Of a stretch of 64,000 nt of DNA, positions 34,410 to 45,900 are shown in pieces. Numbering within the stretch: the first letter of the stretch is position 1; the number at the start of each line of letters is the position of its first letter. A program made the translations under genes and the position numbers. The stretch is from Paracyclopina nana (taxonomy: Eukaryota > Arthropoda > Copepoda > Cyclopoida > Cyclopettidae), in the NCBI GenBank assembly GCA_019096065.1, contig JAGUCH010000006.1, positions 5,476,001 to 5,540,000 of the forward strand. Direction: 5' to 3'. A model generated the notes under the pieces. The model saw only the letters and a program-made list of their open reading frames with translations. It ran no database searches and was not told the origin of the DNA.

Positions 34410-34806
34410 AAAGCTCTATGTACTACGTAGTACATAGCCCTGTAATCATCTTGGCCCTGTACTTAAAACTCGTTAAGCATGCGAAAATTCGAAAAATGCC
34501 CCGATTTTGGAACTTTTTACTGTTTTGGAAATGGGAGATCAAACTGAACACTTTTTGTTTCATAGTAAACAAGATAGCTCAGCTAGAAGTCTCCGTAAAG
34601 CTCAGCAGTTAGGCTGCTATTAAGCGGTAAACTTTGGCGCGTGATATCTCCGGTTCTAGACCAGATATCTTGCCCCAATTTGATTCTATGAAGTCAGGGC
34701 CATCAGCTCTACAAGGTCTATTAGTAGTCAAAGACCGCAGACCGACTTTAATTTGATCGGCGAAAATTTGACGCCAACCGTTTTTCGCGGAAATTTCCAC
34801 TTTAGA
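34410..34806. repeat. core module copy A (direct repeat)
   Basis: About 397 bp are nearly identical to 36,998-37,394 (only one clear substitution noticed, TATCTCC versus TATTTCC), at an offset of 2,588 bp. It starts with a perfect 22-bp palindrome, CTATGTACTAC followed by its reverse complement. The 64-codon frame at 34,418-34,612 and the minus frame at 34,609-34,800 recur unchanged in the second copy and are not supported as genes. The wider module recurs less perfectly at about 33.67 and 36.64 kb. Confidence 0.9.
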
Positions 34807-34986
34807 AAGCTATAAAGTCCTCAAATGCTTGAAAAAGTCAAAGAAAACAATAAGTGGAAGACTTAGCAGCAAGAATTGCCCCATTTCGAGCTGTTTTAAG
34901 CCCCCAAAACTCGAAAATTCGAGCTAAAATGGAAAAGTAAACAAAGTCTCTATATAGTAAACTTCGGCGCGCGATATCTCAGCAAC

Positions 34987-36424
34987 GCACATTACCCAAC
35001 CAGACATTTTACCAAGTTTTCTGAAAGTTATTGTAACGTGTTAGCACTCCTTCGTTTTACCCAGGTTGAGTTTATGTCGTTATGTAACAGTAACTTCCAT
35101 ACCACCTATGAAAAAAAAAGAGAAAAATCGAATGTGACACGGAAAATTTGTATTTTCGATTTTACTTAGGTGTCAAGGTAGTTAATGTTACATAACGACT
35201 TGAACTCAATGTCGATAAAACGCATAAGTTTCACTGAGGGTTTTTTTGCCGTATGAGGGCCCAGAATTTCTGGTTGGGTAGGGTCACTCCTAATAAAAAA
35301 GTCGCATCATTGAAAAGTACGTGAAAATGCATCGTAACTTCAAGAATGCCAAAAATTGGCATTACTTAGATAAATCCCATTCTAAATCATAGGAAAGTTA
35401 TTCTAAAGCTAGAAAAATGTAAAGAAATTAGGTTTTTAGGCATCCAATTGCCTAAATTGATCAAAAACACCCCAATTTTAATAGAAATAGCCACAAGTTT
35501 GGTTTGCAAAAACTCCTCCAAATCTCATAAGTATGTGGATATATGAACACAACAGGGGTACTAAATTATTCCAAGGTGCCCTACTGAAGTTTTTTGGAAA
35601 GCATCTTTGAGGAATGCTGAAGTCCAAGGGATCTATAGGCACCTATGATTTTTTTTAATTTTCTTGCAGCCTTTTGGCATAGAGTTTCATTGACAAAATC
35701 TGAGTTTGACTAAATAAAGTCTTTGAAGATAACATTTTAGTAGCCCAAAAACATCAAGGAAGTCAATTTTGAAGTATTAGCATCAATCTAGAGCCGAATT
35801 AGTGATGGCCTTTTTCGCACAATTGGGCTTTGCTTACGGAGGCTCTGGTAGTAATGATTTTTGCCGCAAGGAGGAGCTAATGACAGCCCAGCTAATAGCA
35901 GTGTAGGCTGAGCGGGCTGAAAATTGAATTTCGATCTGTTTCGGTTTGCACCTGCTCCGCTACTAGCCCCAATATAAAAAAATTGAACCTTCGATCAATT
36001 TTTAGAGTCAACAGATTTGGTATATTTCAACTAATTCACAAATATTTTAGTCTTCTAATTTTTTAAAAGTAAGATTTAATCCAGTTTTGTTGCCATTTCA
36101 TGGGCACATTGAGTAATAATTGTGTGCTTTGCAGGACAATTTGCCCAAGAAAAGCAAGCTTAATACACAGAGTTGCTTTCTGGAAAAGGCAGAAAATCTT
36201 TCGTTTCTTGACAAGAACGCCAAATATTTCGTTTTTAAAAGTCAAAAAGCCAAATGATAACGATTATGCGACGAACTAGTTGAAAGGACACTGAAAAAGT
36301 ATCGGAGGTTACTCCTAATGCTATCCTTTTTACCTTATTCGGAAAAATGTAACTACACCATGAGCAAAGCCCAATTTTCAATGAAAACTATGCGACTTTT
36401 TTGTTAGAAGTGACCCTTCTGTGC
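34987..36424. mobile_element. 1.44-kb TIR element nested in the core
   Basis: The intact module copy near 37,568 reads CTCAGCAACGGAG without interruption. Here CAGCAAC is followed by GCACATTA... and 1.4 kb later ...TTCTGTGC is followed by AACGGAG, so AAC is duplicated (34,984-34,986; 36,425-36,427). The ends are inverted: GGGTCACTCCTAATAAAAAA (35,281 on) against a matching reversed end finishing at about 36,417. The left TIR is split by a younger MITE. No transposase frame was recognised. Confidence 0.65.
34995..35278. mobile_element. 284-bp TA-flanked MITE
   Basis: The termini CCCAACCAGA and TCTGGTTGGG are flanked by TA on each side. A second internal inverted pair is TTATGTCGTTATGTAAC and GTTACATAACGACTTGA, so the element folds into a hairpin. 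It sits inside the left terminal repeat of the 34,987-36,424 element and is therefore younger. Confidence 0.75.
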
Positions 36425-36997
36425 AACGGAGAGTCTCAGCGGCTATGAATTCGTCTTGACATTCTCTATCACTTTTTTAAGTACTCAAAGTGTTTCAGCG
36501 CATTTTCGTTTACGAAGTTCTGTACTGCTGAGCGCTCAGCGCTATCTCCGCTTGTATTTATCCGATTTTAAAACTGTTTACATTTTTGGAATCCATAGAC
36601 TCAGCAAAAACTACTTTTACTAAATAGCAAAATTGATATCTCCACTTTTGCGCCCGCTACTTCTTAACGAAAAGCTCTATGTACTACGAAGTACATAGCC
36701 CTGTACTTAAAACTCGCATTTAATGCCAAAATTCGAAAAATGCCCCAATTTTGGAACTATTTACTGTTTTAGAAATGGGAGATCAAACTAAACACTTTTT
36801 GCTTCATAGTAAACAAGATATCTCAGCTCCTTGTCTCCGTAAAGCTCAGCAGTTAGGCTGCTATTAAGCGGTAAACTTTGGCGCGCGATATCTCCGGTTC
36901 TAGACCAGATATCTGGCCCAAATTTGAACCTATGAAGTCAGGGCAACCTCCTCTACAAGGTTTATCTACAAGCAGTCCAAGCCCGCATTTCAACTTT

Positions 36998-37394
36998 AAA
37001 GCTCTATGTACTACGTAGTACATAGCCCTGTAATCATCTTGGCCCTGTACTTAAAACTCGTTAAGCATGCGAAAATTCGAAAAATGCCCCGATTTTGGAA
37101 CTTTTTACTGTTTTGGAAATGGGAGATCAAACTGAACACTTTTTGTTTCATAGTAAACAAGATAGCTCAGCTAGAAGTCTCCGTAAAGCTCAGCAGTTAG
37201 GCTGCTATTAAGCGGTAAACTTTGGCGCGTGATATTTCCGGTTCTAGACCAGATATCTTGCCCCAATTTGATTCTATGAAGTCAGGGCCATCAGCTCTAC
37301 AAGGTCTATTAGTAGTCAAAGACCGCAGACCGACTTTAATTTGATCGGCGAAAATTTGACGCCAACCGTTTTTCGCGGAAATTTCCACTTTAGA
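36998..37394. repeat. core module copy B (direct repeat)
   Basis: The near-identical partner of 34,410-34,806; see that entry. Downstream it continues into the uninterrupted module end (CGATATCTCAGCAACGGAG) that was used to define the nested insertion at 34,987. Flanks diverge sharply after 37,394, which suggests a recent local duplication or gene conversion tract. Confidence 0.9.
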
Positions 37395-37859
37395 ATGCAA
37401 TAAAGTCTTCAAATTCATGAAAAAGGCCAAGAAAACAATAAGTGGAAGACTTGGCAGCAAGAATTGCCCCTTTTGCGTCACTTTTAGCCCCCAAAACAGC
37501 CCAAATTCGGGCTCAATTGATAAAGTAAAGAAAGACTGTATAGTAAACTTCGGGGAAGCGATATCTCAGCAACGGAGCGTCCCAGCTCACTACTTTTTGC
37601 GGCTATGAATTCGTCTTGACATTCTCGATAACTTTTATTTCTACTCAAAGTCTCTAAGCGCAATTTCATTTACGAAGTTCTGTACTGCTGAGCGCTCAGC
37701 GCTATCTCAGCTCATAGTTGTCATAGTTCCACTCTAGAAAACTGGAAGAACGTTTCCAGCTATTTTAGCCCAAAAAAGACAAAAAAATCGGGCTTTTACT
37801 TGCGCTACTTCAAATTTTGGCATCATTACCGAGTTTTAAGTACTGGGTTATGTAATACA

Positions 37860-38998
37860 AGGCGAGTGAGGTGAGTGAGGTTGATGAGGCGAGTGAGGTG
37901 AGTGAGGTTGATGAGGCGAGTGAGGTGAGTTAGGTTGATGTGGTGGGTGAGGTGAGTGAGGTTGATGAGGCGAGTGAGGTGAGTGAGGTTGATGAGGCGA
38001 GTGAGGTTGATGAGGCGAGTGAGGTGAGTGAGGTTGATGAGGATTGTGAGGTGAGTGAGGTGAGTGAGGTGAGTGAGGTGTGTGAGGTTGATGAGGTGAG
38101 TGAGGTGAGTGAGGTTGATGAGGCGGGTGAGGTGAGTGAGGTTGATGAGGATTGTGAGGTGAGTGAGGTTGATGAGGCGAGTGAGGTGAGTGAGGTTGAT
38201 GAGGATTGTGAGGTGAGTGAGGTTGATGAGGATTGTGAGGTGAGTGAGGTTGATGAGGTGAGTGAGGTGAGTGAGGTTGATGAGGATTGTTAGGTTGATG
38301 AGGCGAGTGAGGTGAGTGAGGTTGATGAGGCGAGTGAGGTGATTGAGGTTGATGAGGCGAGTGAGGTTGATGAGGCGAGTGAGGTGAGTGAGGTTGATGA
38401 GGATTGTGAGGTGAGTGAGGTGAGTGAGGTTGATGAGGTGAGTGAGGTGAGTGAGGTGAGTGAGGTTGATGAGGCGAGTGAGGTGAGTGAGGTTGATGAG
38501 GATTGTGAGGTGAGTGAGGTTGATGAGGCGAGTGAGGTGAGTGAGGTTGATGAGGCGAGTGAGGTGAGTGAGGTTGATGAGGCGAGTGAGGTGAGTGAGG
38601 TTGATGAGGCGAGTGAGGTGAGTGAGGTTGATGTGGTGGGTGAGGTGAGTGAGGTTGATGAGGATTGTGAGGTGAGTGAGGTTGATGAGGCGAGTGAGGT
38701 GAGTGAGGTTAATGAGGCGAGTGAGGTGAGTGAGGTTGATGAGGATTGTGAGGTGAGTGAGGTGGGTGAGGTGGGTGAGGTGAGTGAGGTTGATGAGGCG
38801 AGTGAGGTGAGTGAGGTTGATGAGGCGAGTGAGGTGAGTGAGGTTGATGAGGCGAGTGAGGAAGATGAGGTGGGTGATGATTCTGAGGTGGGTGAGGATT
38901 GTGAGGTGGTTGAGGATTATGAGGTGGGTGAGGTTGATGAGGTGAGTGAGGTTGATGAGGTGGGTGAGGATTGTGAGGTGTTTGAGGATTGTGAGGTG
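37860..38998. repeat. right-arm 9-bp-register minisatellite
   Basis: The same 9-mer vocabulary as the left arm, here on the plus strand (GAGGTGAGT, GAGGTTGAT, GAGGCGAGT, GAGGATTGT). The order of units differs from the left arm, so the two arrays have expanded separately or been reshuffled since they formed. Near 38,865-38,990 the units become degenerate. Frames at 37,940-38,293 and 38,312-39,022 (+) are repeat artefacts, broken once by GATTGTTAG at 38,285. Confidence 0.93.
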
Positions 38999-39093
38999 AT
39001 TTCTGTGTGTTCCTATGGCTGATGAGGCTGTAATGTGCTATGTGTGATTTCGGGATTTCTGTGCGCTGGTTATCTGGCCACTGCCGGCTTACT

Positions 39094-40958
39094 GGTGGTG
39101 TATCTACCATAATTTTGACGAGAAAAAGAATAATTGCTTTAACGTGAACATAAGTGGTTTTTTTGCAAGGAAAAAAGAGCCCAAAGGCAAAAAATTAAAA
39201 AAAGGAGTTATTCTATGAAAAAGTGAAAATAAGGATTGTAGGAGTGCTACTAGTAAATTGCGAAATCCTTTTTTGCACACACACTCGAGTCGTTTTGCAT
39301 CAGCAAGAAAAGGTGAAATCGTGAGCCAGGCTTTGCAATTTGTTGGTCAATGAACTCTTGCATCATCGTCATGATGGCCTTTATGCAAAAAAGGCCGCGC
39401 AATGAAGGCTTTCCAACACCTGCACACTGGCCATAAATTCACTCTCAGGTCAGCTGTCAAACGCGCAGTTTGACATTTTTTTCATAAAATACAGTGTATG
39501 TATAGTTGTAGTAGCATTTGCAGAAAAGATGTATGAGCCTCCCTCAAGTGACAGACACAAATGAGTCGAGATTATTCGACTATTTCCTTCAGAGTGCTCG
39601 ACAATGTCAAGACGAGCAAAGATGGCATTTTTGCCATTACTCCACGGGAAACGCTATGCATCGGGTCAATGTCCTTCGTTTTAAGGATAAATTCTTCTAT
39701 TGATTTATTTGAATGTCCTGCTCATGCATAAAGAAGACCAAAAGGAATGGTAAATTGTCTCTAAGGATTTTGCATGATTGACTTTTCAAAAAAAATTTAA
39801 TCTGTACATTTTTGTTTTGTTAGAAGAGTTTGATATAATTTTTTTAATGGTAGGATCATCAATTTTATGATTGACTTGAAATCTATCCAATTTTTTGGCA
39901 ATAACAGCTGAAAACTCAATTGATAAATGTCAAAAGTGTTTTCTAGTGTTTTCTTTAGGAGTTGGGCAAAAAGCCTTATTTCTTTGATATTGCACTGTCA
40001 GTTTCTCGAGATGGATATATCTGAAAGGCTTGTTCAGAGCAAATAACAGATGGCGTGCACAGTGGTTAATTATCAGCAAATAATACTCTTCTGCCCTTCT
40101 GACTCATCTAATGGTCTTATATATTTGCTGGTGATAATTATGAGAGAGTCTCCTTGGAGCGGCAATTTTCATTTTTTAGCCCCGCAGTGCAAATGCTTGC
40201 AATTCGGGCAAATTGGGCCACTATATACTACACTACTGCATTGGTTTGGCTTTCATAGATAATTTTCTGGATGATTTCCCTCCTATTACGAGAAAATGCA
40301 TCTCCACTCTCGCATAATACAGAAAAGAGTCTCACAATATTCAGAGTCAATAACCTTTCTGTCAAACCGAGCCTATAATTTTGAGGCATCGAATATTACG
40401 GGCTCTCGGCTCGACTTTGAGCTCGATCTGTCATAAACTGTTCTTCAAATAATGTGGCAAATAAGGAAAATGCGTTTTGCTGTTTTGCAGCATGAGAGAA
40501 AGGAATTTTAATTTCCCCTTTGCGCCTAATGACCTCTTATCAGTCAAGAAGACAGCAATTACAAGCAGAGCCAATTTACCAAAGTTGACTGTCAATTTAT
40601 AATGAATTACTGCGATCCATTTTTCACACGTTCTGTTTGGCAGAAAAAAGCAGAAGAATCTCCTCAAACGAGAGAGTATACTATGTACAACATATGTGCT
40701 ATGGAGCAATGGTTGTTGAACTACTACAGAAGAAGAAGCTTACGGTAATTTCCAAACCTGCCATACAAAATGCAACTCACTCTGCTGCTACTCTGCTACT
40801 TTATACTGTCGCTGTACATTAACCCCAGCCAAGGGTGAATGATCTGAAAAAGTGGGGGCGACCGAATTTCTCGTATAGCAGCTTTCTTTCTCGCGAGATC
40901 TCGCCAATATTGATTCTCTCGAGAAAAAGTAAGTGTTTTAGTACGAGAGGTTAAACAT
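39094..40958. other. gene-poor stretch
   Basis: No gene is supported. It holds a near-match of the recurrent 10-mer (GCACACTGGC, 39,422). A piece at 40,365-40,432 (GAGCCTATAATTTTGAGGC, then CTCGGCTCGACTTTGAGCTC) belongs to a dispersed repeat also found near 49,820, 50,440, 58,840 and 60,350. Confidence 0.4.
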
Positions 40959-41102
40959 AGCTGAGCAAACGCTCAACATTTTAAGCAAAGCAGCTGCACC
41001 TTTTTGAATGTTGAGCGAAATAACTGGTTAGCGTTGGTTAATTTCGCTCAACATTCACAAAAAGCAGCTGCTTTCCTCTAAATGTTGAGCGTTTGCTCTG
41101 CT
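40959..41102. repeat. palindromic repeat, about 65-bp arms
   Basis: Arms 40,959-41,025 and 41,038-41,102 pair through GAGCAAACGCTCAACATTT on the left and its complement AAATGTTGAGCGTTTGCTC on the right, with AGCAGCTGC in the middle of each arm. Diverged relatives sit at 14,721-14,860 and 31,218-31,300, so this is a dispersed family. The sequence around it ends ATGAGAACGGCC near 41,135, like the ends of the repeats at 55.8-59.7 kb. Confidence 0.7.
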
Positions 41103-42123
41103 ATTTTTACCTTAGCTTAGCTATTTCTAGCAATATGAGAACGGCCTGAGGTTTAGCAAAAATGTGTCATATATTTGTCATATTTCAACATGAAGAGGTA
41201 TGACAACAAATTATTTCAAAGAGTTTCTTCATTGCACACATTTTGGCACAAGAATGTGAAGCTTGCGGATTTTGCAGTTTTTTTGCCTATCACATTTCCG
41301 AAATTCAGCATTTTGCTTAAAGCGCGCGCGCTTTGCCTTTTAATATACTAGTTATTGCATATAGGTGATTTCTCTTGGCTTGGCTGGCATTTCTCTTGGT
41401 TTGGGTGCAATGCCCTCTTCGTGGAGCTGAATGAGGTTTGTAAGGCCGACGAAGACGACGACAGCTCGCAAGAAGTGAGGAGTGAAATCTTCAGAATGCA
41501 AAAAAGTGTCACAAGAAAAATCAGTGAGATAAGCTTTGTTTCCAGGCAATTTCATGCCGCGTCTCCACAATCTTTTCTTTTCCATAATAATTAATCAAGC
41601 CCCTGCTGCTGGCGCCACCAACTGACCAGTTTGACAAATGAGCCATTTGATAGCCAGTTTTCCCACCGTGCACCGTGCACTGTTAATAATTTAGCACTGT
41701 TATGTCCAAGTAGCGCGAGTTTTCTCCAGGGGAAATATACGGAAACCATCCCGTAATTCAGTGCAAACCAATAGCACTCTGGGGTAATTCGCACTTAAAA
41801 CGCTCCCATTTTTTGAAAAAAATATCATATTTCATTGCAGAGTTTTGATTATTTTAATTTTTGAGGTATATTGAAGGGTGCCATGATTATTATGAATTTC
41901 GGCTTTTTTCAGGGAGAAAAGCCCCAGTGTGGAAAAGACAAAAGTAAAGTGTTGTCTACGTAGCGGTAACTTTATGAGAAAACTGCGGTAGTTATTCGAG
42001 ACGGCAACAACCAGGCCACAAATTCGTAATTTCGCACAAGTGTCCTCCCAAAATATTCCTATGTGTGTAATTCAAGACGAGCAATCCCAAAGCTGTGATT
42101 TTTTATGTTGCAGGGCTCTTATA
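41103..42123. other. gene-poor stretch
   Basis: Nothing coding is supported. Open frames at 41,352-41,594 on both strands mirror each other and have no domain. There is one near-match of the recurrent 10-mer (CCCAGTGTGG, 41,923). Confidence 0.4.
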
Positions 42124-42960
42124 TCCCGTTCATGTGCAAAGTTGCTTTTCGGAAAGTAAAAAATTGTCATTAGGCAACGGAGTTTAGCTATCAAACCACT
42201 TAAGAAGGGCTTCTCAACTAGTTGAACCAGGAATCGAGTTAACAAATTTAGGGCATTATTCCAATACACATTGATTATTTCACCTGTTTCTTACATGTAA
42301 TAACTCTGCAATTTTTGAGTTGGTTCATGTGAAGTTGGGAGAAACATATTGATTCAAAAGTAACCAGTTTGGCTCTGAAATTGAAATAAACTTTGAGTGT
42401 TTACTTTTCAATAGTCTTAAAATTGACCCGATTTTTTCCTAAGCGTTAGCATCAGCAGAAGTTTACTTTTAGGTGGATCCCACAACATTAGGCAGCTAAG
42501 CTTAAGCAAAGGCAAAGTAACTTTGATTGCGAATTTCTCAGCAACCTCTCGACTGATTCGAACCAAAATTGGTAGGATTCATCAGAGTTGCCTTATAATT
42601 GTTCATGCCTAATTCAGTCCAAATCCGAGGTCACATTCAAAAGATTGGTTTTAAGCAAAGCAAAGCTGGGTTAAGCAAAGGGAAATTGGGTACCACTTAG
42701 CAGCCTCGGATTTGCACTAAATTTGACAGCAACAATTATTAGGCAACTCTGATGAATCCTACCAATTTTGGTTCGAATCAGATGAGAAGTTGCTGAGAAA
42801 TATGCTATCAAAGTTACCTTGCTTTGCTTAAGCTTAGCTGCCTAATGTTGTGGGATCCACCTTGTGTGTTTGTCATAAAACAATTTTTCTCCTTTCCATA
42901 AGGCGTTCGACGTGCATGATCGTAAGGAATTTGGGGGCACATGAACGGGATAGCTTAAGC
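42124..42960. mobile_element. 837-bp TA-flanked MITE with a nested palindrome
   Basis: The ends TCCCGTTCATGTGC and GCACATGAACGGGA are perfect inverted repeats, with TA just outside each (42,122-42,123 and 42,961-42,962). The TIR is related to that of 47,953-48,701. A second inverted-repeat element (42,471-42,862) lies inside and is younger. No coding capacity. Confidence 0.78.
42471..42862. repeat. 392-bp long-palindrome element
   Basis: The outer ends AGGTGGATCCCACAACATT and AATGTTGTGGGATCCACCT pair, and the match continues inward for close to 190 bp per arm (AGGCAGCTAAGCTTAAGC; TTCGAACCAAAATTGGTAGG; AAATCCGAGG). Another copy begins at 63,752 and is cut by the window end. Internal phrases (CTCAGCAAC, CCAAAATTGGTAGGATTCAT) are shared in diverged form with the repeats at 55.8-59.7 kb, so these are one superfamily. 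Confidence 0.85.
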
Positions 42961-42962
42961 TA

Positions 42963-45900
42963 CTTATGGAAAACATCGTTTCCCCTCTATTTAACGTTCC
43001 TCATGGGGAAAACCATTCAAAGCACATTTTGACCGAGATACCTTTTTTTAAACGAGAAAACTACTCTTCTTTCATGTCAAGCTCTAATAATACAGTTTTC
43101 CTTTTAAATATGAGCTAATTTGACGAGAAGAAACCTCGAGTTGACAGCACGAACCAAAGGCAGATAAAAAGTGAAATGGAGCAACAGCAGCAGAAGCTTG
43201 AGTAAAAAGGAGCACACTGGGGGAATCCGGGGCCAAACGGGGACTGGTTGCCTGGTGCGAGTTTTTTCAGTTTCGCCCACTGTGCGCATGCCAAGAAGGG
43301 TAAATCATAGCTTTGTTCCCATTCTTTTTGCCCACAAGGGACAATTTTGACGTGGAAAAAACTCTGGCTAATTTTGACCAAAAGATGTTTTGCTCATCAT
43401 CATCTTGCTTTGTTGTAGGTTTGGCAGTTCGAATTCTGAGCAGCCATTTTTCTAGCTTTTTTTTCAATTCACACTTTTCTGCATTTGAGTTTCAGTTGGT
43501 TGCAAAAGTTGACCTGCGCAAGCTGCTCAACACAAAAGAAACTGGAATTTTGAATCGCAAAGCTACCTTTTTTTATTTGTATATAATGGTCTATTTTGAC
43601 AAGGCTTCTTCTCATTTCATTGTTGCATTGTCATCGTAAAAACGACGCTGATCTCCATTAATTTCTCAACGCTGAAAATTTCGGGCAAAAATGCACACTG
43701 GGCTGGATCTGTTTTCCTCGTCGTCATTAGCCTTAGATTTCTGGAATCCGTTCATAAATCCAATTTTTTTATATGTTTCTCCCAAAATGAGGTGAAAAAG
43801 CTCGATTTTCCCCCAGTGTGCTACGAAGCTACCCCGCCACGGGGGCCAAGAAACAAGTCATCAACTGGTCATTGCCATTGCAATAAAAATACTTTGCCAT
43901 AAAGAGCGAGAAACAATTTTCACCTGAAACACTCCCAAACTATCACTGAGAACTAAAACTCATTAAAAAATATGTTTGCCTTCAATTCATCTTTGTTTTT
44001 CATTTTCCCCAGTTTCAACACAAATCTCGTTTTCACCTGATTCCGTGTTTATTTTTGACCGGCGCGCGCAGTCGCGTGCTAGGCGAATCAAATTCGCCTT
44101 TTTTCAGCGTGTTTTTCCTGCTGCTTCTGAAAGTGCATCTTTTATGAGAGGTGGGTGCTTCGATTTTATGAAATGTGAACGTTGCGTGAATTATGGGACC
44201 AGTGTGCGCAAGCATGCGAATCCCAGATAAAAATCTTGCCAAGAAAGCCTTTCGATTCTTCTTCATGCGAAAAAGTGCATTAGAGGATAAAAGTGCTTTT
44301 AAGGGGCTCGCAAAAAAGTGGCCTTTGAAAAGCAAGGCATCAGAAAGTGCAATTTGCCAAAGAAGCAGCCAATAATTTCCCCTTTAATTTCGACTTCTTT
44401 TTCCTCCCCAGAAGTTGCATGCATGACAGTTGTTGGAAAAGGAAAGAAAAGTGGCCTTTTTTCAAGAAAGCCATGACAAGCCATATAACTATTATTATTT
44501 CTGGTAACCACGAAGCAAACCAAGTCCATTTCCTCGTGGCCTTTCCCATTGATTTTGTCCTTCGCCTGAATCTAGAATTGATTATCCAGTGTACACGTCT
44601 CTTGGAGAGAGGCCATTGACCCCGAAAATCAGTTTACGTGAATTTTTTCCACATTTTTTAGGTGGGGGAAAAAGTGCTTGAAAATTGGTCATTTTGCAAA
44701 GCTGCCGGAGCCAAAAAGAAAAAGCACACACATTATTGGAGGGAAACTGGAATTTGGTCCTGAAAATGGAGTGAGAGAAAGAGAAACGTAAATTTAGTGC
44801 TCGGCCCAGTGTGCATGCTACTCCTATAGAGCTATACAGCGTAGTTTATGTAGGAGAGTAGGCCACGGTGTCAATGCACTCTGTAGCGCGAGCTAGAAAC
44901 GGGAGAAAAGAAGTTTCTTTCACGACTACTTTACACTCATTTTCCAGGCCTAATTTGACATGTTTAATCGAACAACGGTAAACAGGCTTTATACACAGCA
45001 TAAAGGAGCTCCACTTGATTTTTGTGACAAGCTAATAGGTCGATTTCACGTGCAGGCAAGCTTAAATAAGCTAAGTAGTTTGGAGGCTGATAGCTCAGCA
45101 ACTGCTGAGTCGATGATACCAAATTTGGAGTTATTATCCTTTTGGTGCCGATCGGCTCAGTAGTTGTTGAGATATGTCAAAAAAAGCCTTGCTTAACATT
45201 ATAGGAGCCTAGCTAGAAAAATATGAGAACGGGCTTATATGAAATCGACCTTATTAGAAATGCAAAGGAAGGAAAATGATTTAAAAGTGGGAAAACTAAA
45301 GAGGATCCTTTGGTCTTCCTACGTCGTTGTCCAGTGGCCTCAAGAGGCCGAAATAGAATTGGCCTCTCGAGGCCATGACAGAATGGTAAAGGGGGCCTAA
45401 TTGAATTTCTGCTGGCAACTCCACCACGTTTCTCCATTATATAGTAGTATACTGCTGTATTTCTTCTTGTTCCTCATCATTTTTATAGTAGCTGTTTAAG
45501 GGCCTTCCATGATCGTAAAAGGCCAAAAGTAAAGCCATAAAAATCTCTCAATTCTCCACGCGGTCATTGGGTGAAGTGGAGCTTTTTTCTGAATGTAAAA
45601 ACTAGCAATGAGTTTTACATCCATTTTGCAGTTTGTTTTGACGCGTCAGCTGTTTGTTGACATTTTTGCAGCACGTGCACGTGGGCGCGCCGGCGCGCGA
45701 TCACGCGTTCTTTCACTTTTGTCGATATTTCCTTAATTTTCGTTGTAGAATCGTCCATTTTTGTTAATTTATATTTTTTTGTGTAGACTGCAGCAAAGCT
45801 AATAATGCTCGAGGCCAATGGCCTCTCTCGGCATTTGCCTTTGTTTTTGCCGATTCACGGCGAATCTGATGCAAAATTTACTGCTTAGTTGGCAACAAAT

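Larger units (their letters stand above)
32269..39085. mobile_element. 6.8-kb foldback transposon-like element
   Basis: The ends are inverted repeats beginning GGCAGTGGCCAGATAACCAG and identical for at least 35 bp, then similar for about 100 bp until each arm enters a minisatellite (32,376-33,651 and 37,860-38,998, reverse-complementary in type). Past the arrays the inner borders are again inverted copies of about 45 bp (33,650-33,695 and about 37,815-37,860). GGCTTACT lies directly outside both ends (32,261-32,268 and 39,086-39,093), a perfect 8-bp target-site duplication as in hAT elements. The 4.2-kb core is made of direct repeats of a roughly 1-kb non-coding module, itself carrying nested insertions. 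No transposase frame is seen, so the element looks non-autonomous. In structure it recalls Drosophila Foldback elements. Confidence 0.88.

Noticed and set aside
34418-34612. 64-codon frame repeated identically at 37,006-37,200
   Set aside because: It lies in the duplicated non-coding module, begins inside a palindrome and has no recognisable domain; identity reflects recent duplication of the DNA.
37940-39022. Acidic EVSEVDEAS repeat frames on plus
   Set aside because: Repeat artefact of the right-arm minisatellite; the mirror frame on minus is also open.
32261-39093. Reading the large inverted arms as a CRISPR-like or immune array
   Set aside because: No unique spacers, no conserved repeat-spacer alternation; units are contiguous 9-mers in a eukaryotic foldback element.
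42760-42790. TTCGAATC-like word resembling a tRNA T-loop
   Set aside because: It is part of the palindromic repeat family; no cloverleaf could be formed around it.
45615-45818. 67-codon minus frame with a basic stretch
   Set aside because: It has a plausible start context but overlaps GC palindromes and has no domain or neighbouring exon.
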